From the NCBI GenBank assembly GCA_030490835.1, contig CM059971.1, positions 24,917,817-24,981,816 of the forward strand: a DNA stretch of 64,000 bases. Direction: 5' to 3'. This document shows, piece after piece, positions 35,215 through 47,300 of this stretch. A program made the position numbers and the translations under genes. How positions within the stretch are numbered: the stretch's first letter is position 1; each line of letters starts with the position of its first letter. Below the pieces are notes generated by a model. The model was not told the origin of the DNA. It was given only the letters and a program-made list of their open reading frames with translations, and searched no databases. The DNA comes from Annona cherimola. Its lineage: Eukaryota; Streptophyta; Magnoliopsida; Magnoliales; Annonaceae.

Positions 35215-36978
35215 TGTTGGTCCCGAGTTAATGGCGATTACCCAAGAGGGGAGGGGTGAATTGGGTATTTAAAAATTTATAACTTAAACAGAAACTTTAC
35301 CCCGGATTAATCTAATCCTCTTAATGAAGAAACGAAATGGAAAGCAATATAATGTAGAGAACAGAAATATAAATCAAGCACATAAGATTTTTATAGTGGT
35401 TCGGGCAACCTCCCTACTCCACTCTTCCAAGCTCACACTCCTTGTGACTTGGGTTCCACTATTGTATTCCTCAAATACAATTAGAGCCACTGCTCTCTTC
35501 TAGATTCCAGCTCTAGGGGGCATCAACAAATCACAGCACAAGTAGGTGATGAGTTACACTCCAATAACACACTACTTTGCTTACACTTGATCTTAGTTCC
35601 TCAAACTAAATCAAGTTCAACACAGCAATAATAATAATAACAAAATAATCTATATGTTACAGTTGTGTAGAAGCTGTTTGGCGCAGAGAAGAACTTGTTG
35701 AGTTGGCTTTGAAAGATCAGCAGTTGAGCTCTTGCAGTTTGAAGCAAAGTTCTTCTTCTAAGGATTTGCTTGATCACTTAATGCTCATGAAGATGGTAGT
35801 TATGCACACTTAATGATTTTCAGCTACTTCCCTCGTCCACAATGAATTCCTTTTATAATTGTGGAGGGAATCCGAACGTTTGAAGGTAGGTGGCGCGCAT
35901 TTAATGCGCCAACGTTCGAATATTTTCCGACCGTTGCGACCCAAGTCGCAGGTGGAGTCGACTTCGGATGCGACTTCACCCAAGTCGCAGATGGAGTCGA
36001 CTTCAGGTGCGACTTCGCCTTCCGTAGCGACTTCAAGTTCCAGGCAGGGTCGACTTGGGCATCGACTTGACCCAAGTCGCAAGTGGAGTCGACTTCGGTG
36101 TGCGACTTCACTTCGTCAGTTGTCTTGATGAACTTGAAAAACTCCGGGATGCTTTGTTTTGCTTAGGCTTCTCCATTCCTTTAGTTCTTTTGCATTTTTC
36201 ATATCTCTTTGAATCATTGTGTCTTCACTTTAGCTTGTTTTCATTAGCTCCATGTTTTGTAAGCCTTGAATCCATGAGTCTTGAATCATGTAATCTTGAA
36301 CAAGTTCTTGGTTGAGTTTATGCATCTTGCTTGGACTTGGATTAGTCTTCATATGTTTCAGTTTGAGCATCTAGGTTGGCTTGATTTTCATCTTCATACA
36401 AGTTTGTCTTGAAATTAGTTAATCCCAACTTGTCTTCTGAAATTTCTCCTCTGTCCGATCGAAGTCGATGCCGGAGTCGACTTGGTCTGCGACTTCGCCC
36501 AAGTCGCATGCTGGAGTCGACTTGGTCTGCGACTTCGGTGCCCCCAGATCTCGGTTTCAACTCTGGATGGAAAACGACGCCTCCAAGTCGCTACTGGAGT
36601 CGACTTGGCCTGCGACTTCACCTCAAGTCGCAAGTGGAGTCGACCTGGGTTGCGACTTCGGCACTTCGGGGTCTTGACTTCAACTCTGGAAGGAATCGTC
36701 ATTTTGAAGTCGATGCTGGAGTCGACTTGGTCTGCGACTTCGGCAGTTCAGCTCTCCAATTTCAACTCTGGAAGGTTTTGGCGTATTGAAGTCGATGTTG
36801 GAGTCGACTTGGCGATCGACTTGGCCTTTGGAAATCGACTTATCCTTCCATAATCTATTTTCTTCAAATGTCTGTCCCTTAAACACTTCCACAAACATGT
36901 TAGTAGCCAAAACTTACTCAAATTGATTTGTTAATCATCAAAACATAGATTTAGCTTGTTTTCCACATATTTCCAACA
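35215..36978 (-). mobile_element. Solo LTR 2 of the dyad-array family
   Basis: 1,764 bp, ends TGTTGGTCCCGAG and ATTTCCAACA. Target copies TAGGG (35,210-35,214) and TAAGG (36,979-36,983) differ by one base. On the minus strand TATAAAAGG is at 35,857-35,849. Arrays at 36,460-36,840 and 35,935-36,120; the first is longer than in the other copies. It lies in the 5' part of the decayed copia element. Confidence 0.88.
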
Positions 36979-37351
36979 TAAGGGTTACTACAGTAGATTT
37001 TTCAATGATCTAAATCGACCATATTGTCTAGAAAAATCAACTCTTTCATTTAAGACCTCATTTGTATATATTTCAAATATCACAATTACATAATCTAACA
37101 ACTTTAGTAGATTACATAACAACAACAAAAAATCCAACGTGCATGTTCGGATACTCATCAAAGTTGTTGGCATGGTACAGATTTCACGATTTTTTTTTTT
37201 CTTTAGGAATGTATGTACATGCCAAAAACATGCTCTTCGAAACAGTAAATTCAAAACCGAGAAACCACATATCATATTGCATATATTTTTTTTATTAAAA
37301 TATCATTGCCAAGCTTATCAAGCCAAGACACTCATCAGGCCCTGATACTAA
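36979..37351 (-). other. Leader of the copia element with tRNA-Met primer site
   Basis: AT-rich. On the minus strand TTAGTATCAGGGCC (37,351-37,338) directly follows the 5' LTR and matches most of TGGTATCAGAGC, the usual primer-binding site complementary to initiator Met tRNA. No ORF is meaningful here. Confidence 0.65.
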
Positions 37352-37635
37352 TGTTGGAAATTAAAAATTTACGACATACCTTATCTAGTGGAAGTGGAAA
37401 TAGAAATATTGAAAGAGTGTGCCTCAAACTTCCTTGCTCCCGGATCCCATATCCCTCTTTTGTAATAGGGGGAACGGAGAGTCGTGGAAAATCTCTCTAT
37501 TGGAGATTAATCTCCATCAGCTATCCTAAAGGATAAATCCTTCATAATGATAATTATTCTAACTTAAGTTGGAAACTTATTTTTTTTGGATAAAATTACC
37601 GTATGAGGAGCCCAAATGGGCATAGAACTCCAACA
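37352..37635 (-). repeat. 5' LTR of the copia element
   Basis: 284 bp with intact TGTTGG...CCAACA ends. It aligns with 23,265-23,648 (GCCCAAATGGGCATAGAACT, GGAAAATC(C/T)CTCTATTGGAGAT), with about 100 bp deleted between TTGCTC and CCGGATCCC. Confidence 0.82.
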
Positions 37636-37860
37636 TATTCTCCATCCAAAAAGTTCTAGTTCCCGTATAATCTTTGCTCTTTAAATGGCCTACATTACCC
37701 CATCTTCATTACCTGTGGTAGGATTTCATCCTCTAAAGGCTTTCATCTCCCTCAGCACCAATTTATAGGCAGAACTCACCCTAAAATTGCCATTTGGCCT
37801 AAGTTCCAGAATGTCTAATCTTCCTCCTAGCTCCTACCGACTACCCTTAGAATATCCTCC
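37636..37860 (-). pseudogene. LINE-D relic, 5' side part: region before zf-RVT
   Basis: Minus strand: NGNFRVSSAYKLVLREMKAF, then after two or three stops IIRELELFGWRI, which stops at the copia LTR. The family pattern is NGxYSVKSAYR ... FGWRL, and the continuation is at 23,264. Further upstream it fades into an (AAT)n microsatellite. Confidence 0.75.
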
Positions 37861-37874
37861 GCTGTGGGACGTAA

Positions 37875-37875
<1 letters not shown>

Positions 37876-37912
<37 letters not shown>
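37876..37912. repeat. (AAT)n microsatellite
   Basis: About 12 units of AAT, ending with one AAC. Confidence 0.9.
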
Positions 37913-37915
<3 letters not shown>

Positions 37916-38009
37916 GGCTTAGTTGGGCCTTGCTATGTGTGCCCTAATTTTTGGGCGCTATTTCAATGCAAACGTGAGCTTCGAATTACCTTTTTATTTT
38001 ATTTTTGGG

Positions 38010-38475
38010 ATTTTTACAAATTCGTATAAATAATTTGATTAATATTGCATTTATATCTATAAGTTTGTCAAAAGTGCAAATATGCTTATAACATTTGCAT
38101 AAAATTATAAATATGATTCTTCATTAGAATACCAGTTTTTGTTGTAAAATAAGGAAACTGTCTTTTAAAACAGTAACACATATAATATTTTCAACTATTG
38201 TATATTTTTGCTATTTCATTCTTTTATATATTTTTACCTATTTTATTATTTTCTATTTCTTTTACAAATATGTATACGATATTTATAAAAATGCAAATGT
38301 ATTACTTAATTTAAAAGGCATTCTCATTATTTTATAGAAAATGTAATGACATCATAACTAAAGGGATACACTTGCAATTTTATGTAAACTTTGCAGGTAT
38401 ATTTGCAATTTTGGCAAACTTAAAGACATTGATGCAATATTGGTTAAATTTTTGTAAGCATATTTTCGAAGATCC
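38010..38475. mobile_element. Foldback MITE (second type)
   Basis: The left arm (TTGATTAATATTGCATTTATATCTATAAGTTTGTCAAAAGTGCAAATATGC) is mirrored by the right arm (GCAGGTATATTTGCAATTTTGGCAAACTTAAAGACATTGATGCAATATTGGTTAA). Arms are about 170 bases with a central spacer. The 98-codon ORF over the right arm is a by-product. No target duplication resolved. Confidence 0.7.
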
Positions 38476-38904
38476 CTCTATTTTTATTTTTCATGAATAT
38501 ATCTATCAAAGTAAGATTTTTTTATATTTTCAAAAATATTTTTATATTTCAAAAATGAAAATTTCTATTCATAAAAATAAAAAAAAGGATGATGCAAGCG
38601 TAAGAATTAAACTTCCATTCTCATTTTGTGCATTTAACCAAAGCCCTTTTTACCATTCTAATGTTTAAATTTCTCAACTAAAAAAGCTACAAAATAGCAC
38701 CTCATTTTTCACAATCTTGCTTAAGAAGTGTGCCCAAAAGAGAAGCTCAGTTCATTTGGAATCGGTAAAACAACATGATCTGTTGAAGGAGTGCAACCTA
38801 GGTCAAATAGGTTCTATTCGCGGTTTATTTTATTTCTAAATTTTTTTATCCTTCTCTATTTTAAGTCGGGTTGAGAAGAATTGATCCAAGGCACTTTTTT
38901 GCAT

Positions 38905-39257
38905 TGAAATTTCAAGGCACCCACTAGGGTCCAATACCCTATTTTTTAATTTTTCAAAATTTTTTTAAGATTGTTAACCTAGGTGTATTTAACTTATATA
39001 TATATATATTAAGTTTTTACAATTTTTGGAGATATAAAAATATATTTATTATTTTTAAAAAATAGAGGTATTTTAGTCACTTGAAAATGGCTAGAGCACC
39101 CTTGTTTTTAAAAAATTAAAAAATATACATACGCGAATCCAAAAATGATAAAATTTAGCTTATAGATTAAATATAACTATATTAACAATTTTATATAAAT
39201 TTTCAAAAAATATAAAAAATGGAGTTTTGGTCCTTAGTATATTGAAATTTTAATATG
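38905..39257. mobile_element. Foldback MITE 3
   Basis: GCATTGAAATTTCAAGGCACCCACTAGGG at the left, and AAATTTTAATATGCC plus GTGCATT at the right. The interior mirrors GGTATTTTAGTCACTTG, GTATTTAACTTATA and TAGATTAAATATAAC. Same family as the next element. Confidence 0.7.
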
Positions 39258-39316
39258 CCGTGGTGCATTAAATCAGTTCTCTGGTTGGAAATCTATCTAA
39301 TCGAAAATTGATTACA

Positions 39317-39650
39317 TGCAATTTCAATGCACCCAAGTGTAAAACACTATATTTTGTATTTTTGAAAATTTCTATAAAATTGTTAATATAGTTGTATTTA
39401 ACTATATGTCAAGTTTTACAATTTTAGGAGATATATAAATATATTTTTTTAATTTTTTAAAAACAAGGGTATTTTAGTCTAAAAATGGCTAAAGTATCGA
39501 TGTTTTTAAAATATATATATATCCAAAAATGATAAAATTTGATTATAAATTAAATACAACTGTATTAACAATCTTATAAAAAAAATTTAAAAATATAAAA
39601 AAATGATATTTTGCACTTGGGTGCATTGAAATTCCAATGCACCACATGAA
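39317..39650. mobile_element. Foldback MITE 4, best preserved of its family
   Basis: ATGCAATTTCAATGCACCCAAGTG starts the left arm, and CACTTGGGTGCATTGAAATTCCAATGCA ends the right arm. Arms of about 140 bases pair (GTTAATATAGTTGTATTTAA with TTAAATACAACTGTATTAAC). Non-coding. Confidence 0.8.
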
Positions 39651-39659
39651 TCTGTTCCT

Positions 39660-39925
39660 TTTAAAAATAGTATAAGGCAAATTAAATTTGTCATTTTTGG
39701 ATATGTATATTTTTTTTATTTTCTAAAATAAGGGTACTTTTGCCATTTTTTAGTGACTAAAATACCTTTGTTTTCAAAAAATCAAAAATATATGTTTATA
39801 TATCTCAAAAAATTGTAAAACTTAATATAGAAGTTAAATATAACTATATTAACAACGTTATTAAAAATATTTTAAAAAAATATTAAAAAATGGTGTTCTA
39901 ACCCAGGTGCATTGAATTAATTACC
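39660..39925. mobile_element. Foldback MITE 5, left arm truncated
   Basis: Keeps the centre (GGGTACTTTTGCC...GACTAAAATACC) and the full right arm, ending TTCTAACCCAGGTGCATTGAA. The outer left arm is missing. It is the third member in line. Confidence 0.65.
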
Positions 39926-40979
39926 ATTTAAAAGGCCTGAACCAATTCCGATTTCAGTTCAAATCAGTTCCTTAAAATGTCTTTCTTTTTATACTTGAAA
40001 GTATAGTTTCACCGTAAATCTTACTTAAAACTTATAATTAACATGATAGGCATATAATTATAAACTATACTTATTAAATGTATCAAATAGTAGATATATT
40101 AAACAAGTTTCTATATTTTGAAAAGATATATGTTATACATTTAAATATATAATATATTTTATAGAAGATCCTAAATACATAAAAGTAATTAAGGTTGGTT
40201 TTGAGTACCCAAATCTTACAGCCTATCTTATCCTAATTAAACTGAGTATTTTCTTTTTAGTGGAACTTATGTTATCTTGTGGCAATAAAAATAGCGGCAT
40301 ACTTTATCCATTTTAGAATATCCATTGAGTTGACCTATTATCCAGTAGAAACAAGGAACAAAACAAAACATCAAAGCGTAGAACAAAAGAAAAGAATAAC
40401 GGCTGTGATAACCATATGCAGAGATTTACATATTTTACACATTTAAGGGACCTAACTTGACCATAAATTAATTTCCAAGAAGATTAAATAAATAAATAAA
40501 TAAGAGGAAGGGTTTGAATGACTAGCCTAATGCTTTGCGAGGATGGGATTGTCATGTGTTTTCCCTTTTTTTTCAATTGCCTTTGGTGGGAAGAGGTTCA
40601 CTTAAGCATTCCCCTTATATATTTACATACATGTATGATCATACATATCACATTCGTTTCCTCACATCGGCTTAAGCACGTAACACAAACCCATTCAATC
40701 TCCTCATTACCATTATCGATTGTCTAAGGTGATGGTTTCTACAGTTCCAACTTGTCTTGTGAAGATTGTCCATCTAAGGTTTAAATTTAGCCCTCCCTAA
40801 TCCTCAAGTAATCAGGTTTGTCTGTCTAAAGTAAAATATCATTTTATTTAATTAATATTATTTTTTAATGTAATGCCAAAATTATTTCAATCAAATTGAA
40901 CCAACCTGCGCAGTGGCATTCAAAAACCAAGGAGAAACTACATCTGCCATCGAACAGCATCAAAAAGCATTGCGAAATC
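39926..40979. other. AT-rich spacer
   Basis: No supported gene. (AAAT)n at about 40,487-40,503. The 69-codon ORF at 40,518-40,727 has no recognised content. Confidence 0.45.
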
Positions 40980-42260
40980 TAAAGGAAGCAACCCTTAAAA
41001 GATGAAAGAGATCTGCTAATTAAGAGAGAAGATAGAGATCTATAAACTCTTTACTTGAAGATGAAGAGATTGCATAGAAGCAGGCGGCGAAAATGAGCTA
41101 GCTACAAATGGAGATCAAAATACGGCATATTTTCATAGAATTGCTTCAGAATGCAGGAAAAGAAATTATATTGGTGCATTAGAAATAGATGAAGGCCAAA
41201 AGGTGGAGGATCAAGTAGACCTGGAAGCTGTTATTTGTGATTACTATCATAAGATATACACATCAGCAGGACATAGCAACCATCTGGGGAATGAAATTTG
41301 AGTGGAGAGGAAGATAAGGAAAATCAGATTTTGATAGGTAAGCTAACATGGGAGGAGGTTTGGAAAGTCATCAAGGAAATAGATCCTGTGAAAGCCCCGA
41401 GTCCAAATGAGATATCTACTAATTTATTTTAGACAGACTAGATTATTGTGGGTAGGGAGATGTTTGAAGCATGTAGAGATTTTCTTGAAGCAAACCCAGG
41501 AGAGCAATGTGTTTAAATGTTAAGGGAGATTAATTAAACTTCTGCTGTTTTAATACCAAAAAAGCCAAAGCAAAGAAGCTAAATGATTACTGGATTAGTA
41601 GTTTATACAATATTTTGTGCAAAATCTTATCCAAAATCTTGGTGAAAAGGCTAAAGAGGTGTCTCCAAAATTTGATCTCCAAAGAACAATGGAAGTTGGT
41701 ATCAGGAGGCTAATCAGAGATAATATGACACCGGCATTTGAGGCTACTCATGTAGATAAAAGTAAGAAGAAAAGAAAAACTAATGAAAAGGTGGTCAAGC
41801 TCGATATATCTAATGCATATGATGGAATTGAGTGGAATTTCGTATGTTGGATGACGTGAGGAGTTGGTTTTGTAGAACAATGGAGTAGCAGGATATGGGA
41901 GTGTATGGCCTTAGTCGCCTACATTATAAGGTTCAACATTACTAATGTAGTCACAACTTTTCCTATTACTGTCTGAGACAAGAGAATCCTTTTCACTTTA
42001 GCTTTTCTTATTTTCTATAAAAGGATCATCCCTTCTTCTAAATAAGAATGAAAGTATGGGAAGCTTTATGGTGTCTAAGTGTGTAGGAAGGGGCCAATTC
42101 TAACCCACATGTTCTCTGTAAATGATAGCCTACTTTTTTTCATAGCATCCAACAATGAAGTGGTACAGTTAACCTAGATACTGCATTTCTATAAAAGCTT
42201 AATAGGTTAGAAAGTGAATGTGCAAAAAACTTGCATTTTTTTGAGAGCATCCAACAGTGA
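40980..42260 (+). pseudogene. LINE-C relic: ORF2 fragment with RT motifs A-C
   Basis: Plus-strand blocks in family order. INSLLEDEEIA, then NGDQNTAYFHRIASECRKRN (about 41,110-41,165). KAPSPNEIS. CKILSKILVKRLKR. The 80-codon open stretch at 41,617-41,859 ends KVVKLDISNAYDGIEWNF (motif A). Then RQENPFHFSFSYF (motif B, about 41,970) and FSVNDSLLFFIASNNE (motif C, with the usual FADD changed to SVND, about 42,110). Then a decayed GQKVNVQKT. No endonuclease or RNase H. It differs clearly from LINE-A and LINE-B, so it is an older, separate lineage. Confidence 0.85.
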
Positions 42261-42399
42261 AGTTGTACAATTAAGATTTTTTAATAAATAAATTATGCTA
42301 ATTTTTTAAGTTATACAAAAGATCTTTAGTAATTATCACTTTTGTCTATTCGTGTGTAGATAATGTCCGTATTATTATTTTATTTGTCAAAAAAATTAT

Positions 42400-42825
42400 T
42401 CCTACCGAGAAAATTTTGAAAACGAAAAAAAATTCTAATGAAAATTTATATTTCTTTTTATTTTTAATTTCCTAATTCTACATATCTTATATTAAATTAT
42501 GACAAATGTCTATATGTCAAATTAGTAAGACATGCAATAAATTTTTAAATAATCTTAAAGGATATCCACTCTCTAAGTCTTTTCCAAACCAAATTTTTTG
42601 TAGATTCATTTAATAGAAGCATGGAATCAACATAATGGGATTATTTAATTTATATATTTCAAAACTATTAACTCCACAACTGTATCATGCAAAATGTTCA
42701 TCATATGTAAAAAAATAAATTTATAAATTTTATGAAATTATTATAACTTGTTCATGCATTTACTAATGGATCTAAGTGATTTTACATATGATTATAAATG
42801 GGTGGTACGCATGGAGACTCTTCTG
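42400..42825 (+). repeat. Dispersed repeat, copy 2 (partner at 8,690-9,240)
   Basis: Matches 8,870-9,235 block by block, ending at the shared GGTACGCATGGAGACTC. It follows the LINE-C relic directly. Confidence 0.75.
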
Positions 42826-44347
42826 AATCTTCGGATTTTTTTTATTTTGAAAGGAAAAATATTTAAAATTTAAAGAATTATCGAAATTTATAAGAGGTGC
42901 CATTTCACGAGGGACTACCTTTTTAAAAAATAAAAAAATAAAAAATGGGTCTAGTGGTGAGATGCATTAAGTCTGGTCGGATTGAGTTGGAATACATCAT
43001 AGATTTGTTTATCAAGTTTGATTGGAATTATTTTTAATACTATGATAAAACAAATATCAAATTAGAGATTTGGTTTAATCATCAATGTGTCAAAGATGAG
43101 TTGACTCCATTAGAATCTTCACTTAAGTTGGCATAGCAGAAATATTTTTCATTCAATTGAAATTTATGTGTTAAGGACTCTTCAACTAAAACTTTTTCAA
43201 TGTAAATTTTTTCGCTCTTCATAATTATTTTATGTTTTAATTATTTCTTCATATTTTCTTATACAACTATCTTACTCTTTAATAATTTGCACATAATTAT
43301 TTATACAACTAACCTATATATTTTGATTTTATTTCTTTATTCCTACATTATTATTTTAATTATATTATATCATTTTTTCTATTTCAAAAAATTTTACACT
43401 AAAAACTTTTCATCCAAAAATTTTATTATTTCCTACATACACACTAACTGTAAAATAAATATTAAAGAATATATAGTTTTTTAAGATATTTTAGTAATGT
43501 AAGCTCATAGTTACAAAATGTAATATGCATTAATCGTAAATAAATATCAAAAACTATATATATATATATATTTTATGGTATCTTGATAATAGAAATATGA
43601 CAATTATATATTAAGAATTTTTTATTATATAATGATCCATATTGTTGTTCAAGCGCTAAAAGAAATTTTCTTGGATAAATATATAAACACAACGAGTAGT
43701 TTATTTTCTTATAAGTCTGCATTCACTCAGCTGTTGGAAAAGTCCCTGGAAGTTATCCCCTACGGATAGATGGGCACGCCGAACCGAAAATTTAAAAGCC
43801 AGCTCCCAAGTCCAAGTCCCAAACACACGAATTCACACGCGAGTTCTATGATTTTACCTTTTTTTTTTTTTTTAACCCACACCTATTAATGATCCTTAGC
43901 TAGCCCACTTTACATGAAGTTGATTAATAATTAGATTAAACCAGCCATTGATCGTGTCAATTACTGTTTAATTGCTTAATTATACTAGAATAAACGTGTT
44001 TAAATGCAACCATATTTTTGTATATATAACATAAATTTCGTGATATATACATTAATTTAGCTAGAAAACAACCCACTTTGGTGCCACAGTCATATTTTGG
44101 CTATCAAAGTTCTCTATTTTTCTGTCCAAGACGATGTCTTGTATTCTGTATGTGGGTTGTTTGGATAGTAATCTGCATGTAAGAATATGTACTGAATACG
44201 TAAAAGAATGCATTTCAGTTTTATGTAAGTATTTATGATAGTCCTATTTATAGAAGTATCAATTAGAGATCTAATGGAATAAGGAGGTATCAATTAGAGA
44301 TCTAATGGAATTTTATGAAGTTTCCTGATGGGGCATAAATTGGGGGT
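42826..44347. other. AT-rich spacer
   Basis: (TA)n at about 43,555-43,572; T14 run at 43,859-43,873. A 26-bp direct repeat ATCAATTAGAGATCTAATGG occurs at about 44,258 and 44,290. No gene seen. Confidence 0.5.
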
Positions 44348-44390
44348 TCTCAAATTATTATTTTTTTGATGAAAAGGATATCCTCTGTCC

Positions 44391-47300
44391 TTACTCCCTC
44401 TCAAATTGAGAGGAGGAAAGGACAACGGAGTCCACCAAATTCATTTCCAAAAAATTATCTGTACAAAGTTTTTCAATGACAACTTGAGGTGGGACATCCC
44501 ACCATACTAGCTGGTCCGCATCTGACACAGAGACCAAATGAGCAAGGGAATGCGCAACAGCATTTCCCTGCCTCAATACATGATGAATAGAAAAAGACCC
44601 ATTTACATTAAGAATCAATCTGATTTCCTCAATCAAGAAACCCACCGGGGATGAGATTGGTTCCAGGTTGGACAAAAAATTGTAAAGCAGTAGGGAGTCA
44701 GTTTCAAATTGCGCTTGCTCGATGTTTAGTTGGACAACCCATTTGATTCCCAAAAGAAGAGCAGTCGCTTCAACAAGTAGTGGCTCACGCACCCCATCCC
44801 ACTTCCAACCCCTGGCAGCAATAAAAGAGCCCCCCGAGTCTCGGATCACCGCAGCACATCCAAATCCGTCCCGATCCATAAGACATCTGCCATCCGTGTT
44901 AATCTTGACAAAACCCCGAGGTGGTTTTGCCCATCTGGTTACCATTGCTCGCTCCATCGGCTCCGCGTATGTGAACAATCTTGCCTCTCGGTAGCAGGTA
45001 ATAAACTCCGTGCACCATGCGAAGGTATCTGCGAAATATGGCTGGACACCCTCCACTCTGAACCTGTTGCGTAGAAACCATACCCGCCAGCAGCAAAGAA
45101 TGAAGAAAGTCATATCCTCATGCCTCATATCACGCACACAAGCCTCAAAGACCTCCATAACCGATAGTCTGAGAGGGTCCCCCCGCAGAACCCTTCTGCA
45201 GATGTCTTTGGTCGCCTCACACCTGATAAAAAGATGGTTAGCATCTTCGACTTCACTCCTGCAAAACATGCAACAAAGGTCAATATCAATTCCCCTGCGG
45301 TTAAGGTTTAGCAAGGTGGGGAGAACATCCCTTGCCAATCTCCAACCAAATATGATGACTTTTGATGGAAGCCGCAACCGCCACATTGCCCGAAATATAG
45401 CCGCCTGTGCCATCGAATTTGTACCTCCGCAGATCATCCTGTATGCAGATTTGACCGAGTAGAACCCATTAGGCTCATGGGTCCAAAACATACAATCATC
45501 ACTTGGTCTCCCCGGAAGAGGGATCGAGTTAACTTCGGGCCACCGGTCCTCGCCCAAAGCCGCTACCACCCGATCCCTATTCCATGATTTGGTAGCACTA
45601 TCAATGAAGTGATTGACAGTCATGTCATCCGGCATAGAAGAAGGGAGTGGACCCGCTTTGCATACATTGCTCACCAGCCAATTATCGAAAAACACCTTCA
45701 CCCGATTGCCATTACCAATCCGCCATCTACACCCCGACTGAATGACATCTCTAGCTTTCAAAATGCTCTTCCAAGTGAAAGAGTCCGATGGTTTCTCATT
45801 GAAGCTCCAAATATCCGAATGCGGAAAGTATTTGGCCTTAAGGACTTTATGGCAAAGAGATTGAGTAGATGAAACTAATCTCCACACTTGCTTGGCCAGA
45901 AGGGCTTTATTGAAGCAGTGGAGATCCCTGAACCCCATTCCCCCCATGCATTTGGGCTTGCACATTTCCTTCCAAGCCACCCAGCTCAACTTCCTCTTTC
46001 CGTTCTTCTCTCCCCACCAGAATTTGCTCAGCATGGCGTTGATGTCGTTGCAAAAAGATTTGGGCATTAAAAAGATGCACATTGCATATGACGGTATAGC
46101 CTGGGCAACTGCCTTAATTAGTATCTCTTTGCCGCCTGCAGAGAGCAGTTTGCCATTCCATCCCTGAATACGCTTCCAGATCCGATCCTTAATGCCCCTG
46201 AAAAAACACGACTTTGATCTGCCTAACCACGTTGGGAGTCCCAAGTATTGGCTAAGGTCCTGTCCTGAAGAGCCCAATAGCTGAAGTAACTGAGATCTGA
46301 CATGGCTTCCAGTGTTAGGACTAAAGAAAACCGCCGTTTTTTCAACATTTATCATCTGACCCGAGTAGCAGGCATATCTGTTCAGCACATCAAGAAGGCC
46401 GCCCAGATCCGACTCAGTCGCCTTCAAAAAGATTATGGCATCATCTGCGAAGAGGAGATGGGAGATCGATGGTCCGTTGACGTTTATTTTTATACCATGA
46501 AGAGCGTTGCATGCCAAAGCCTGATGGATAAGCCCCGACAACCCCTCCGCACATAATAAAAAGAGGTATGGGGATAGTGGGTCACCCTGTCGCAGTCCCC
46601 TCTGTGGTTGGAAGTATGACGATTTGAACCCGTTGATATTCACCCTATAAGAGACCGTGGAGATGCAACACATAATCCAGTCCACCCACAATGGGCAGAA
46701 GTTCATAGCAATCATAACCTGTTTAAGAAAATTCCATTCAACTCGGTCATATGCCTTCGACATGTCTAACTTGATTGCCATCTCATTCTGACCCCCCGAT
46801 TTCCTTCTGCGCAAGGAATGAATTGCTTCATAAGCAATAAGCATGTTGTCAGAAATCAGCCTTCCCGGGACGAAAGCACTCTGTTCATCCCCAATAACGT
46901 CGTGGAGCACAATCCTAAGTCGGTTAGCGAGAACCATTGCCAATATTTTGTATGTAACATTGCATAGACTGATCGGCCTGAAGTGGGAAAGGTGTTGGGC
47001 ATCCGCCTTCTTCGGGATTAGTACCAAGGTGGTGTTGTTTAGACCCCCCAAGAGTTTCCGCAGTTGACACGAATCCCGTTCCTCAGAGAAAGTCCTGCAC
47101 CAATTGGTAATGTTGTTACCCACGGAGTTCCAATGCCGCTGGTAAAACCCCGCCGATAACCCATCAGGACCGGGGGCTTTAGTAGGCCTCATGCTTTTAA
47201 CTGCCAAGATAACCTCCTCAGAAAGAATTGGCCGAGAGAGACATAACCTTTGGTCGTTAGAGATTCTTCTGAAGATAACCGACTCCACCCAAGGTGCCTC

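Larger units (their letters stand above)
23265..37635 (-). mobile_element. Ty1/copia element, 14.4 kb including later insertions, decayed
   Basis: Two related LTRs in minus orientation bound it (23,265-23,648 and 37,352-37,635), with near-identical target copies TATCC (23,260-23,264) and TATTC (37,636-37,640). Next to the right LTR, on the minus strand, TTAGTATCAGGGCC resembles the initiator-Met tRNA primer site. Next to the left LTR, GATTGGGAGA is a short polypurine tract. Between them lie remnants of gag (29.06-29.73 kb), integrase and RT (27.25-28.42 kb) in the order LTR-gag-IN-RT-LTR, i.e. copia. Solo LTRs (24.5 and 35.2 kb) and the 30.6-34.7 kb material inserted later. It interrupts LINE-D. 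Confidence 0.82.

Noticed and set aside
24475..36978. Solo LTRs 1 and 2 as the two LTRs of one full-length element (same strand, 8.9 kb apart)
   Set aside because: They have different target duplications of their own, the DNA between them belongs to the older copia element and other material, and neither has a primer site or polypurine tract next to it.
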